From positions 2,469,001-2,533,000 of the forward strand of contig JAIQDT010000106.1 of assembly GCA_021521415.1 (NCBI GenBank): DNA of 64,000 bases, read 5' to 3'. This stretch comes from Bidens hawaiensis (Eukaryota; Streptophyta; Magnoliopsida; Asterales; Asteraceae). Positions 1-11,123 of the stretch are shown piece after piece (position 1 is the first letter of the stretch; the number at the start of each line of letters is the position of its first letter). Below the pieces are notes generated by a model. The model searched no databases and had not been told where the DNA came from. It saw only the letters and a list, made by a program, of their open reading frames with translations. A program made the position numbers and the translations under genes.

Positions 1-39
1 GCTAAACGGGATGATCAATCCCGAGTAACCATGTCTTTG

Positions 40-74
<35 letters not shown>

Positions 75-789
75 ATGGGTCATTTTTGCTTAAAATTAGT
101 CGGTTACCTCAGTTTGATGGACATATCCTAGGATATGTTTTGGTCCTCGTTTCAACTTAGAGAATGAGGATAGCCATTAACCGGAAGACTGAAAGTGACC
201 GGTGCGGCTATGACGTGTGTTCTTTCAGTTGCTGAAAATTAGTCGGTCATACTTAGTAAGAAGGACACATACTTGTATGTGGTCGGTCCAGTTGATCCAT
301 TGGATCTTCAGGATAGCCGTTTAACTGACGACTTTGACGTGATTGGGGCGATTGAATTTAAAGTTTTTTTTAAGGGAAATGAAATTAATTTTCAAGTCTG
401 TTACTTCGTATGAAGTTCTATGCTGTGTTTAACAGAAAATTGATCCAACCTTGGAAAATGATATATATACTGATCGTGTGTGCTTAACTAGTGAAGTTAT
501 TAGGCTTAAAAGGCTTTAGAACAGTCATTGTATGTCGTGGTAATTTTTATGGTGCGTAAAAGTGTATGTGATACTAACTTAAACTACTCGAATTTACGTG
601 GAAACTCCTTAAGAGTTTTGAATGTCTTCACACATATCTTTCCGAATGATAGGCAGAAAAGCGACTACCCAGTCATACACGAGCCCCTGAGTGATCTGAT
701 TCCCGTGAAGAAAACATTTCAAGACACTACAGTGATCCAGATTCGGGACTTGCAGTAGTTTAATACTCCGAAGTCAATAAGAATGATTG

Positions 790-825
<36 letters not shown>

Positions 826-1380
826 TGTGTATATCTTTAGTACTTATGAGACATAGTAACAATCAAGACTTCTCATGTCTGGAGTAAGAAAAGAACGGGA
901 AGCAGTCAACGAGTATATACAAGTTAATCAGACATTATGGGTCGAAGTCAATTCGGGGTGACTTGGGTATAGCCAAATACGCTTTGAGATTAGATAGAAG
1001 ACATCATTATCTCTGAGATGTTGCCATCTTAAACTTTTGAGCTTAACTGAACCTTAATCCGTATCACAGAAACGATGAAAACCATTTACGTTATTTACAT
1101 GCTTACAACCTGTGTCTCTATGTCATAATACAGCCAAACACGGATCTAAGTGACAGTCACATCGTTAGTATGATTCCTGTTAGGATCTTTTCTAAAACGT
1201 AGTGGTCCCTGACTAGACTGAAATTTGATCCCTTATTTCGTTAAAATTTTTCTAAGATTTTTTTTGTTTTGTTGTAGTTATATCATTTTATTGTTGGTTA
1301 CTAGATCTTGATCATATTTGTTTAACTCTTTTTGGTAATTTCTAAGGTTAAATTCAGGATTATTCAAACTTAAAGGGCTG
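1..1380. other. Gene-free AT-rich stretch with two A30 runs
   Basis: No convincing coding region is seen; the open frames here are short and resemble nothing. Two uninterrupted runs of 30 adenines lie at 44-73 and 794-823, each directly preceded by TTT. The region may be the outer part of the retroelement whose ORF begins at 2163, but no copy of the downstream terminal-repeat start (TGTTGGTACATG, at 5012) was found here, so its identity is unresolved. Confidence 0.5.
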
Positions 1381-1394
1381 ATTTTGAAAATTAC

Positions 1395-2110
1395 GGGCGA
1401 AGTTGTTGAATTCGGCGAAGTTGTGCTTAACTTCGCCTTGGCGAAGTTAAGCGTAACTTCGCCTGAACCAACTCTGCCCTATATAAGGGATTGTAAACAG
1501 TTACTGTATCACTTTTTTTCGAATTACCGGCGAACTTGTTCTCAAAACCAATACATCCGGATCTTGTTATTCACTTTCGATTTCGATCTTGTGTTCCTTG
1601 TTTCTACTATACTAGTGGTATGTGTAGTCAATAACATCCTATCTTTCTCGTTATAGTTTTACCCGGTTCGAGACCTCGGGTCGTCGAACCTTAGAAACCA
1701 AGTTTTCCGACCTCACGTTACGTGTTCATGGACGACCTTTTCGTCCTAACACCATTGAAATATGTTGGACTTCATTGTTAGATCGTTAAATCGGTCCGAA
1801 ACATCGGATAAACCTTGTTTGAATCTGAACAGTCGCCGTTTCAGATTCAGGCGAAGTTAAGGTTTACGCGAAGTTATTCTCAACTTCGCCAGTAGCTTAA
1901 GTTCGCCTTCAGCGAAGTTATCCACAACTTCGCTTGAAGCTTAATTTCGCCTATGGCGAAGTTATCCTTAACTTCGCCTTGAACACAACTTCGCCTATTT
2001 CAAATTTTTTATAAGTTTATAGACGAACTTACAGATGAAGCGAAGTTGTTCCCAACTTCGCCTCAACTTTAAATTCGCCTGTACATCACAACTTCGCATA
2101 TGGTTCACAG
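1395..2110. repeat. Field of GCGAAGTT / AACTTCGC motifs
   Basis: The octamer GCGAAGTT and its reverse complement AACTTCGC recur many times in both orientations, often as close inverted pairs (for example around 1420-1465 and 1905-1980). Near variants such as GCGAACTTG also occur. The same motif pairs return at 5103-5182 after the ORF. The arrangement would allow many short hairpins in DNA or RNA. The 5' field surrounds a TATA-like box and reaches to just before the ORF. Function is unknown; a regulatory or terminal-repeat role is inference. Confidence 0.7.
1480..1487 (+). promoter_or_regulatory. Putative TATA box upstream of the 927-codon ORF
   Basis: TATATAAG lies within CTGCCCTATATAAGGG, about 680 bases before the start codon at 2163. 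A 3' splice-like sequence (TTGTTTTGTGCAG) ends two bases before that ATG, so the leader may be spliced. Supported only by motif and position. Confidence 0.4.
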
Positions 2111-2162
2111 CGAACTTGTGAGATGATTATATGGTCTCTAACTTGATTTGTTTTGTGCAGAC

Positions 2163-4946
2163 ATGGCTGCTGTTGGAGGTACTGGAGGTGATGATGGTGA
2201 TGAGCAACGACAATTCTTCCCAGCCCATAACCAATACATCACTTTGGATCCAGACGCACGAGGCGTTGAAGACTATAGGGAGATTATCACATTTCTCCAA
2301 CGATCACGAGTTTTTCACGCGATCACTAATACACTACCCATATCTCTGCCCAACATTCAAGATTTCTGGCAGACGGTGTATTATGATTGCAGACCTGAGC
2401 CTCCAGTGATGCGAGCAACTGTCAATGGTCAAGACATACAGTTTTCCTCAGAAGACATACGGTTGGCTCTGCAGTTCGGTGATGAAACGAGAGACGACCC
2501 AACGGAATTCGTAGCTCCTTTCCGTGACGGAGCTTACTTAAGGATGGGTTATTCGGGTCCGCTGGGGGACTCGCAGAGGAGGAAAGGCTTTCTGCTGGAT
2601 CAATGGCGCTTTTTGATGCATGTGTTGATAGTATGCATGTCCGGCAGAAAGGCAGGAACAGATGGGATGGGTGCGACGATGCAATCGGCTATGATTGCGC
2701 TGACTTACAACCGCAGATATTCGTTTAGTCAGCTAATCTTTTACGAGATTGATCGTCAGAGACGGGCGACGGCGCGCGAGCGTTTTATTATGTATCCTCG
2801 GTTCCTACAAATGATTATCAATCATGTCGCTCCGTCTGTACCGCAAAGACGACCTATCAGATACGTTGAGTGCGTAACAAAACGTATCTTTGCTCAGTGC
2901 AGAACGTCGAGTACTCGAAGCAACCCTGAGCGGCGTCCCAGGCATACTCCACTTTTCGGGTATCTCATTAACCCGGAGTATGTTCCTGCAGGAGGGGACG
3001 AGTTCAGGGATCCGCAACCACATCAGGCGGCAGCACCTCATGCTGTATCAGCTGCGCCTGTTGTATCTTCTGCTGCTGTGCCAGCTACTATATCTCAGGC
3101 TGTGTCCAATGCTGAAAACGTTGATCTAGATGCTGCTTTTAGTGGACATGGTTTGTTTGATATGGATGTCTCGGGTCCTCAGTTTATGGATGTTACCAGA
3201 GCAGCTACTTCGGTAGCTGACTCTGATCTAGACGAGACGTTTGCTGAGGCAAGAAGACTTATGGTGTCTCGTGAACGGACTACGGGAAAGAGGCCGAGAA
3301 CTGTGGGGGAGGATGAGGATGAAGTGGATGAAGAGGAGGCAGTACAGATTGTGCTAAGACGCTCAAGAAGAGAACATAGAGGGATAGGTTCGGGAGCTGG
3401 AGAATCTTCAAGACTAGTACGTTTTGCTCCACCTGCTTTATCTGGTATGTCTCTTATTCCTACTACTGCACAGGTTACGGCGATCGAGACGTCGGCACCA
3501 ACAATTGTGTCCCTACCACCTCAACCGCTTAATCCACCGGTGGTAGTTGCACGGTTTGTGGAGTCGACAATAACTTCTACTGCAGGGTTACCAAGTGTAC
3601 CACCTGCGGTCACTTCTGCTGATGTTCCACCAACTCCATTGCCTACTTCAGATACCGAGAGGATTCTTTCGCTAGAGCGGATTGTTGCTGAACAGTCAAA
3701 TACTATTGATCGCCTAGTGGAATCCAATCGACTACAAGCTGCCCTCCTGGTAGAACATGGACGAATAATAGATGCCTTCAAGGATTACTTGGCATCTCAG
3801 GGGGAGAAGACGTGTAGGGGCGATGAGTTGAGAACGAAAAGACGAGAAGATCATGACGATGATCCCAATGCACCTTCAGGTGCAGGTGATGAGCTGCCAA
3901 GAACCTCTCAGGCTCTTGGAGCTTCCACAACTGAGGGGGAGTCTACAAATGCAGATGGTGATGATGTTGTAGTTGTGGATGACGACGCTGATGTTGAAGA
4001 CGTTATTGATGCGTTGAAGGAGTTGGATGAGGAGGAGGACGATGAGTTGATGGATGATGATGACGTGTTGCCTATGGATGAGATTGAGAGGATTGGAGAA
4101 CAGATTAATGTGGAAGATGTATTAGAAGAAGGTGAGATTGTAGATGAGTCAGTGGAACATGAGATTCCAGCTGTTGAGAGATCAGAATTGGGGGATGAGA
4201 GCGTGATAGAAGATACAGTATGGGAGGAGCTGCCGAACTGGAAAGAAGGCTGTGCTCAGTGGTTTGTTAAAACCAAGAAGCCTGCAGTGCCAACGATGTT
4301 CAGAAAGACTTATAATATAAAGGGCTATGCAGAGTCAAAGAAAGGAATCATATGTTGGTTGTACGACAAAGAACTGAAACTATTTGTGATCAAACGGTAC
4401 GACGGCATTCAGTACTTTAAGAGATTGTTGAGATCTCTGAATTCCTTACCAGAATGTGAGGTGAGAGATTTAGCGAGATTGGGGCTGATCAATAGAAGTA
4501 ATGATGATATGGCAAGAATCATTGGGAAGATCGTCTGGAAAGAAGCCATTAAAGACAAAAGGTTTGAACTGCTAAAGCCTCAAAAAGGAAAGTTGATAGA
4601 AGACAAAGATCGTGGAATGAGGGCTGACGGCAAACCTTGGATGGTAATGAAGTATAAACCAGTCCGTCATTTGAAAGAAGTACCGATGAAAGTTATGCCC
4701 AAGAACGTCCTAAAAGATTTAAAATGGTGGTACGTGGATTGTGAGACAGCTGAGGCGGTAATGGAAGATGAGGATGAACAAGAAGTACTTCGGGTGTACG
4801 ACCCGATGCATCTTGTTAATCTATCGAAGGATGATTTGAAAGTGCTCAACGAGAAGAAGATCTTCTACATTCCTGCTTGGAAGGATCAAGCTAGGAAATA
4901 TCAAAGGGTAGTGTCGGTATGTGTGAGAGAAGGGGCGCACGCGTAG
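2163..4946 (+). CDS. Retroelement-associated ORF, 927 residues, function unknown
   Basis: One uninterrupted 928-codon frame including its stop. An ATG at 2148 is in frame, but it lies inside a pyrimidine-rich sequence ending GCAG, a likely 3' splice site, so the ATG at 2163 (MAAVGG) is preferred. Residues about 1-250 look like a folded block rich in Trp, Tyr and Arg. Residues about 270-500 are Ala/Ser/Pro-rich and low complexity. Near 500-555 there is a probable coiled coil (heptad-like Leu/Ile). Near 600-680 there is a strongly acidic Asp/Glu tract. The last 230 residues are basic with many Lys and Trp. No reverse transcriptase, integrase, protease or CCHC knuckle is visible. A purine tract and a TGTTGG repeat start follow the stop, so it probably belongs to a non-autonomous LTR element. 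Similar ORFs are, to my recollection, common in Asteraceae genomes; this was not checked. It could be a gag-like or accessory protein. Confidence 0.6.
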   Translation: MAAVGGTGGDDGDEQRQFFPAHNQYITLDPDARGVEDYREIITFLQRSRVFHAITNTLPISLPNIQDFWQTVYYDCRPEPPVMRATVNGQDIQFSSEDIRLALQFGDETRDDPTEFVAPFRDGAYLRMGYSGPLGDSQRRKGFLLDQWRFLMHVLIVCMSGRKAGTDGMGATMQSAMIALTYNRRYSFSQLIFYEIDRQRRATARERFIMYPRFLQMIINHVAPSVPQRRPIRYVECVTKRIFAQCRTSSTRSNPERRPRHTPLFGYLINPEYVPAGGDEFRDPQPHQAAAPHAVSAAPVVSSAAVPATISQAVSNAENVDLDAAFSGHGLFDMDVSGPQFMDVTRAATSVADSDLDETFAEARRLMVSRERTTGKRPRTVGEDEDEVDEEEAVQIVLRRSRREHRGIGSGAGESSRLVRFAPPALSGMSLIPTTAQVTAIETSAPTIVSLPPQPLNPPVVVARFVESTITSTAGLPSVPPAVTSADVPPTPLPTSDTERILSLERIVAEQSNTIDRLVESNRLQAALLVEHGRIIDAFKDYLASQGEKTCRGDELRTKRREDHDDDPNAPSGAGDELPRTSQALGASTTEGESTNADGDDVVVVDDDADVEDVIDALKELDEEEDDELMDDDDVLPMDEIERIGEQINVEDVLEEGEIVDESVEHEIPAVERSELGDESVIEDTVWEELPNWKEGCAQWFVKTKKPAVPTMFRKTYNIKGYAESKKGIICWLYDKELKLFVIKRYDGIQYFKRLLRSLNSLPECEVRDLARLGLINRSNDDMARIIGKIVWKEAIKDKRFELLKPQKGKLIEDKDRGMRADGKPWMVMKYKPVRHLKEVPMKVMPKNVLKDLKWWYVDCETAEAVMEDEDEQEVLRVYDPMHLVNLSKDDLKVLNEKKIFYIPAWKDQARKYQRVVSVCVREGAHA

Positions 4947-5000
4947 AGGTAAAAGATTACAAGACTCAAGATTTGAAGATCAAGATATGAAGCTACTGCC

Positions 5001-5011
5001 AAGGGGGAGTC
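5001..5011 (+). other. Polypurine tract of the LTR-type element
   Basis: AAGGGGGAGTC stands directly before TGTTGGTACATG. A purine tract of this form next to a TGTTGG terminus is typical of the 3' end of the internal region of plant LTR retrotransposons. It primes plus-strand DNA synthesis in such elements. Confidence 0.6.
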
Positions 5012-5440
5012 TGTTGGTACATGTATGTCAGTAGTTCATAGTCTAGCATTTGTAATCGAGTCTGTAATGTAATTATGTTTTGTTTATGTTTGTTTTGTAA
5101 TGCGCGAAGTTGTCAACAAGTTCGCTATGGCGAACTTGTTGAATCAGCGAAGTTATTGACAACTTCGCCTGTGGCGAAGTTGTCGTGTTTATATACTGTT
5201 TCAGACGAAACAGTTTAAGGAGTTCGTTTAGGGTTTTCGTTTCAGTTTTCAGTAACCGAGTTACGTGTCATAGTCTGTAACGGTGACCTCGGGTCACGTG
5301 TTTGTTATCAATATAACGTGGTTGGTTTATTGCTTGTGTGTTCGATCTCTACATACTCTACACTCGTATCTACCTACGCAGGGATTCCGCACCTGCGTTG
5401 TTAGAGACATCCCGTGTACGATCCGTCCAGGAACCTACAC
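5012..5440 (+). repeat. Putative 3' LTR (left end clear, right end uncertain)
   Basis: Starts TGTTGGTACATG directly after the purine tract. It contains further GCGAAGTT/AACTTCGC pairs at about 5103-5182, then a TATA-like TTTATATAC near 5188. The right boundary and target-site duplication were not found, and a matching 5' LTR is not visible in the window, so the extent given is a guess. The element may be truncated at its left side or too diverged to match by eye. Confidence 0.4.
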
Positions 5441-6774
5441 GTACCTTGAATACGCACATTTGCTTTTCATGTTAAATGAGAATTTTCTTTATTATTAGGT
5501 GGTTTGTGATTTATCTCGAGCACTTAACTTTTTTTTTTAAAGTTCCCGTGCTTCTATAGAGTTTGCTACGTCTGCAAATGAACTCAGGCAAATTCTGACA
5601 ATTTTTTTTGGAGTTCACTAGTGTGCAAGGCAACCCGACAAGTTCACTTGGACGACAAGCGAACTCCATAAATTTTTACACCAAAGTTAACTCGTAGTTT
5701 ATAGTTTTTCACCAAACTCTACGGAAACAAACTTGCCAAATTCGCTTGCCACTCAAGCAAGCTTGTCGAATTACCTTGCATTGGTAGTAAACTCCCTAGA
5801 AGTACAAGACCTTAAGAAAACACCTAGAAATAATTAAGTGAATCCTAAACCACCTAATTATCCAATACAATGTGTGAAATCAAGTGCAATTTGACTTTTA
5901 AACATGGTTCTAATAAGTTTTGTTTTTGTTTAATGCTACGATAACTTTGTTTCGTGCATTGTTATCACAATTATCGTTGATAACTGATTTTTTTTATATA
6001 CAAGGGCTAATTTTTTAGTACTCGTTTGGGCACCCGAATCAAGTGCAGTTTTATCACAATTTGCTCTCAACATGATCTTCAAACGTTTCATGGAGCCCTT
6101 CATGATCATTACAATATCGCTAGATAAAACGGACAAAAAAGTCCTTACTTTTATGGAGGTCGCATTACTGATTTGATAACCAGTCTATGTATGCAATCCA
6201 TTTGTTAAGTGATTGTTAAGATAAAATTAACGAGTGTTATACATACAACGATACGAAAGAATTGAAGTCTAATTAAGAGAATTAATGCAACTCTTAGGGA
6301 TTACCTTTTTTTCCATTTCTAGATGAACTTGTTCCACCTTATGCAATATTTCAGTTTCTAAAGGCATAAATACCTTTTCGGATAATACTCGAGGATCCAC
6401 TTTGACTGCAGTTCTAGGTGATTTCTAGACAATTCACTAGCGTTGCAGCAAATTTTCGTGGGTGGCAAGTGATCAACGGATTTAGTCTAGTGAAAAATGT
6501 AACCAATGTATTAGTATGAGGAGAAGACTAGTGCAAGACGGCGTTATGATCTCGGTCTCAAGAGAAATTTTGAATAGGGGTTAAGGTTAATATGAGTATA
6601 TGAAATCATTGAACCTTATTTCACATATTTGGTCAATAGTCTTCAGCTAAAAATTTGGTGAAAATTTCAGGTGCTTGGGACAATACCAAGATATTGGTTT
6701 TTTCAAGCTTATAGTGATGAACATTTGCAAAACAGTGTCTGTTGTAAATAGTTCTTCAAATAATATAACATGTG
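5441..6774. other. Intergenic, no feature recognised
   Basis: AT-rich sequence with only short, unconvincing open frames on either strand. It may hold further retroelement remnants near 5540-5830, where short motifs such as GCGAACTCC recur. Nothing else can be supported. Confidence 0.5.

Positions 6775-6854
<80 letters not shown>
6775..6854 (+). tRNA. tRNA-Leu (UAG), copy 1
   Basis: An 80-nt sequence that folds as a class II tRNA. The acceptor stem GACAGTT pairs with AGCTGTC, with discriminator A. The D-arm begins TGGCCGAGTGG. The anticodon stem CCAGA/TCTGG encloses loop TTTAGGC, giving anticodon TAG. A variable arm precedes the T-arm GTGGG-TTCAAAT-CCCAC. No intron and no encoded CCA. A run of T after position 6857 fits a Pol III terminator. 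It reads CUA leucine codons. Confidence 0.96.
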
Positions 6855-7004
6855 TTCTTTTTTTTTTTTCTGGTTTTTTTAAGACAAATAAATCAACAAG
6901 ATTCAATGTTGGCATCTTGGGATAATAATGTCACATCAACTCATACTTTCATAACTATTTCAAAATGGCACATGTATCCTTTTAAATACTGAGAAACTAT
7001 ATAA

Positions 7005-7345
7005 ACAAAAACTATCAAATTCTATCTCATTATGTTACGGATGATCACGAGCTCTTCCGGAATAAATAAAAATGTATTTTTATTTTTACCAAAATATGTT
7101 TTTTTTAATTAAATATTGTTAAATTGTATAAACCAAAAGCTATCACATTCTATTTCACTATGTTACTGATGATCACGAGCTCTTCCGGTATAAATACCAA
7201 AATGTGTTTTTTTAATAAAATACTGATAAATTGTATAAACTAAAAACTATCACATTCTATTTCACTATATTACTAATGATCACGAGCTCTTCGGGTATAA
7301 ATAAAAATGTATTTTTATTTTTACCAAAATATGTTTTTTTAATTA
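7005..7345. repeat. Three tandem diverged repeats of about 107-128 bp
   Basis: The core GATCACGAGCTCTTC occurs at 7043, 7171 and 7278. Each copy is preceded by AACTATCA...TTCTAT(C/T)TCA and followed by AT-rich sequence containing AAAATGT(A/G)TTTTT. Copies differ by substitutions and indels, so the array is not recent. No coding potential. Confidence 0.8.
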
Positions 7346-9000
7346 AAAAAACGCCTACTACATATGTTTATATATAGAATATCACCCTTAATTCATCCAA
7401 ATAACTATGTTTTTTCAATGGTCCTTGAATTAGAGGAACTATTCTTATTCTTGTATATTATTATATATTGTCATATATTAGGCAAAAGTTTGACGGTGTC
7501 TTTTAATGTACCTCTAATGTTATCTTGTAGTACTTATTAGGGGTATTTTTAGAGGTGTTCGTTATCCGGTTTGAAACCAAGCAAGTCAAAAACCCATCCA
7601 ATGAACACCCCTATTTTTGTCAAGGGTTAAAATAATAAAAATTTCTAACATATATATATTTTATTTTTTACGAAAGAATCTCACTAAAGGCGATGGAGGT
7701 TCTCGCTAGGCGCAACCTTAGGCTATCATTTTGGTCTCAAATTTCCGGTTGATGATATTGGGGTAAGGGCAAGGTCTTCATTCCCCCATGCGAAGTGAAA
7801 AGACTGAATGACAAAAGAAACGAGTCAGTGTATAGCATCTCTCCTCTATGACTAAGCGACAAGTTTGGAATATGGATAAGACGCGATAACCAACAACGAC
7901 TATGATAAAAGGCCAACCCCTATTGTTACTACCGAATACCTAAGTTTAGATAGAAAGGCAACTCACCATCATCGATAAAAATATATTAAGGGTGAAGATT
8001 GGTCACACTAAACACAACCAGCCTAATTAATTAAATTGATTAAACAGAACAACCAAAACACAATCCATTTAAATAAACTGGTGAAATATGTTTACATGAA
8101 CACGACTTGTTTATTAAATGGGATATAAATAACAACCCGACAACTGATTATTTTCTAATAGCATTTAACTATGCTCTTATAAGATGATCATGAGAGCTAA
8201 AAATTAACAAAAAAAAATCATGTACAAAGGTTCAAACTTGTTCCGTTCCAAGCCGGTTTTCACGTGAAAAAAGATCTATTTGATTCCAAATTAACTGGTT
8301 CCGGTTTTTGATTGGTTCGCTAACCAGTTTAAAACTGGTTTCAAATGAGAGGTTCCTAACCCGGTTTCAACCCTAATATTCAGGTCGAAACCGGTTACAG
8401 TATGATAATTGTCAAATGAGAGGTGTACCTTAGAAATGTTTCCAGGAACCTGATGACCACTGAATCCTTGGCTTCCAACACTTTTGTCGGTTAAAGTGAT
8501 AAGCAAACATATCGAATTTATAGACAATTAATTTATAAGTTAATTAATAATTAAAACTAAATCATGAAAGTCAGCTAAGTAGATTGCGTTTGAATTACAA
8601 CTTCATCTTATTATTATTAGCACACAGAATATATCATACCAAAAGCATGTTGATCAAAATAGTGACATATAGTCAAACCTTCACCTGGATCATTATTATA
8701 TTTTACAAAGTATTCTAATTGGCCAAAGTATATGTACATGATGTATTTGATAATATTTGGATCCTTAACAACTCAAAAAAATAATAAGAATATGAATTTT
8801 ATGAACTCCAAACAAAATATGAAAACAACCATATTTTACATATAAGGTAATTTAAAAGTGTCCTTGTTAATTTATATATGCAATTTGTGATTAGATATAT
8901 AATCACAAATTTATATACGTGCAATAACCAATTATTACATGCATTGTCATTATAAAATTACATACAGCAAATGATAAAACAATTCTCAAATATTATTAGA
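7346..9000. other. Intergenic, AT-rich; CCGGTT-rich patch at 8230-8410
   Basis: No gene recognised. At 8230-8410 the motifs AACCGG and ACTGGTT recur, resembling the interior of the MITE at 63411-63763. It is probably a relict of the same family; ends and target-site duplication were not found here. Confidence 0.45.
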
Positions 9001-10080
9001 CTAGATTTTATCCCCGTATTACGGGGGTTGTTTTACATTATTCGTTTTTAATATTTAAATATGTATATTTTGATTTTAATTTTATTTATTATAAGAAAGT
9101 TAATAATTAATGTACTTGAGGTTTGATGATGAAATGGTTTCACAAATAAATAATATGTTATAATCCAGTTTAAAAGCTATCTGGGTTTGGTGATACCCAT
9201 TACCCGTTTATTTTCTTTATTATAAAATTGTTTCTTAATTATAAATAATATCTTTTTTTTAAATAAATTAGGATATTAATTTTTAGTATATTCCTATTTT
9301 ATAGGATTTTCATATCAAATATTTGATGAGATTATTTTTGAATATAATGAGATGTTATAACCCGTTTAAGAGCTATCTGGGTTTGGTTAGACCTTTACCC
9401 GTGAATTCGGTTCAAATGCGTGAGAAGCCTTCATTTACAAATAAAGCAATCGGATGGCTTGAGAGAATGGTTGTTTTACATTTTTCGTTTTTTAATATTT
9501 ATTTTTTGGATTTTAATTTTCTTTATTGTAAGAATTAATTTTCTTTATTGTAAGAAAGTTAATAATATACTTAGGGTTTGATGATGAAAGAGTTTCATAA
9601 ATAAATGATATGTTATAACACGTTTAAAAGCTATCTGGATTTTGTGACCTATGACCTGCTTATGTTTTTTTACTATAAAATTGTTTATTAATTATAAAAT
9701 AATATCATTTTCTTTTTAAATTGGATATTAAATTTTACTATATCCCTATTTTATAGGATTTTCATATCAAATAATTGGTAAGATTAATTTTTAATTTAAT
9801 GAGATGTTATAACCCGTTTAAGAGCTATCGGGTTTTGGTAAGACCCATACACATGAATTTTGGTTAAATCATTGAGATGCCTCCATTTAAAAATCAAGCA
9901 ATCTAGTGGCTTCCATAAAAGGGGGAGCGACCACATCGCCACACGTAGAATTTTAGGAGTTTCATTTATATATATTTTTGAAAGAGAAGCATATGTTTTT
10001 TGTCGTTGGATTAATAATGTGTTGAGACGTAATGAGGACGCCGCACCGCGAGAGATAATTGTCGTCTAAACGCCACTGCA
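9001..10080 (-). mobile_element. Helitron 3' end and diverged internal repeats
   Basis: Read on the minus strand the terminus is a hairpin (CCCCGTAATACGGGG) followed by a short AT stretch and CTAG, with T next to it (plus strand A at 9000). This is the canonical Helitron 3' end: hairpin, then CTRR, inserted between A and T. The same form occurs at 47606 and 52035. To the right, a unit of roughly 220 bp containing GTTATAA(C/T)(C/A)CGTTTAA(G/A)AGCTATC appears four times (near 9157, 9350, 9609 and 9806). The 5' TC end was not located, so the right boundary is approximate. Confidence 0.6.
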
Positions 10081-10382
10081 TCGCGACGGGTCAACCCACT
10101 AGATTTAGGTAATTGTGAGTTGTGAACACGCAAAAGTAATGTACATACTATTCAATATTTATTTAAATTGAGCATATTATAAATACCTTAAGGAACCATA
10201 TACACTATTTTTTTACTTCCAATTTCAACATGTAATATAGTTTGATCTTTTACTAGTAAGTTCCAAAACTTGGAGTCGATTTGCATTAAAAATTTCATAG
10301 GACTCGATCAAAAACCGTAATATACGTTACATTACACCCTATATAAGTTGGTTGACCCTGCATCCTATATGCATACATACAC

Positions 10383-10776
10383 AATGGTGGAGCCACACAC
10401 ACCTCTTTCTCCAGGTTCGGCCGAACCCAGTCAATTTTCGGTTTTATATATAACTTATAAGTGCGATTTAACGAGCGAACCTATTCTTTTCTAGTGAGCG
10501 AACCCAATATCACGAAATCTTCCGAAACATTTCACCATTCCCCGTCGAAAAAACAAAAACTTGAATTTTAGAGAGAGACAACGATACCGTTTTCTCCAGC
10601 TAGTCTGTCTCGTTTTTATGATATACTGGGAATTTGTTATAATAACGATATTGCGTTTTTTTTATTTGGCTGAATGACTGACCCGACCCATCAAGCCCGA
10701 AAGCTTTGGTAGCGGACAAAAATAGAGTATCGAAAAATCTCGAACCCGCAAAAAAAAATTTCTAGCTTCGCCACTT
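10383..10776. mobile_element. MITE-like insertion upstream of the LBD gene, 9-bp TSD
   Basis: The ends are imperfect inverted repeats: AATGGTGGAGCCA at left and, reverse complemented, AAGTGGCGAAGCTAGA at right. The flanks carry TACATACAC at 10374-10382 and again at 10777-10785, a perfect 9-bp duplication. Nine-bp duplications are characteristic of Mutator-like elements. There is no transposase frame. It lies about 350-740 bases before the LBD coding start, so it may influence that promoter. Confidence 0.6.
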
Positions 10777-11123
10777 TACATACACACACCTTTCCAGCTT
10801 TTCCAATACATATACTACATATATTGAGACACGGAGAAAGTCATATGTGGTCACATATATACAAATACATGTACCTTAAGCTTCATACAAATATACATAT
10901 AGACATGAGTGCATGTATCTATGTGTGAGAGTGAGAGTTTCGTTTAGAAGCTATATATCATATGTTTGCTTCACGCAAACAATCTTATTTGGATGTTTGC
11001 TTCTTCTATTAATTCGTGCCTTTAAAGTCTTAAACTTCCTATATTATTTAAAACACACCAATACATATATATACATATATCAAGCCCTAATTAATAACCA
11101 CGTGCCATTCATATTTCAAAACA

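Noticed and set aside
44..73. Poly(A) tail of a processed retrogene
   Set aside because: No coding-like sequence precedes either A30 run, and no target duplication was found around them.
2890..3781. 79- and 86-codon frames overlapping the 927-codon ORF
   Set aside because: Out-of-frame shadows with no independent signals.
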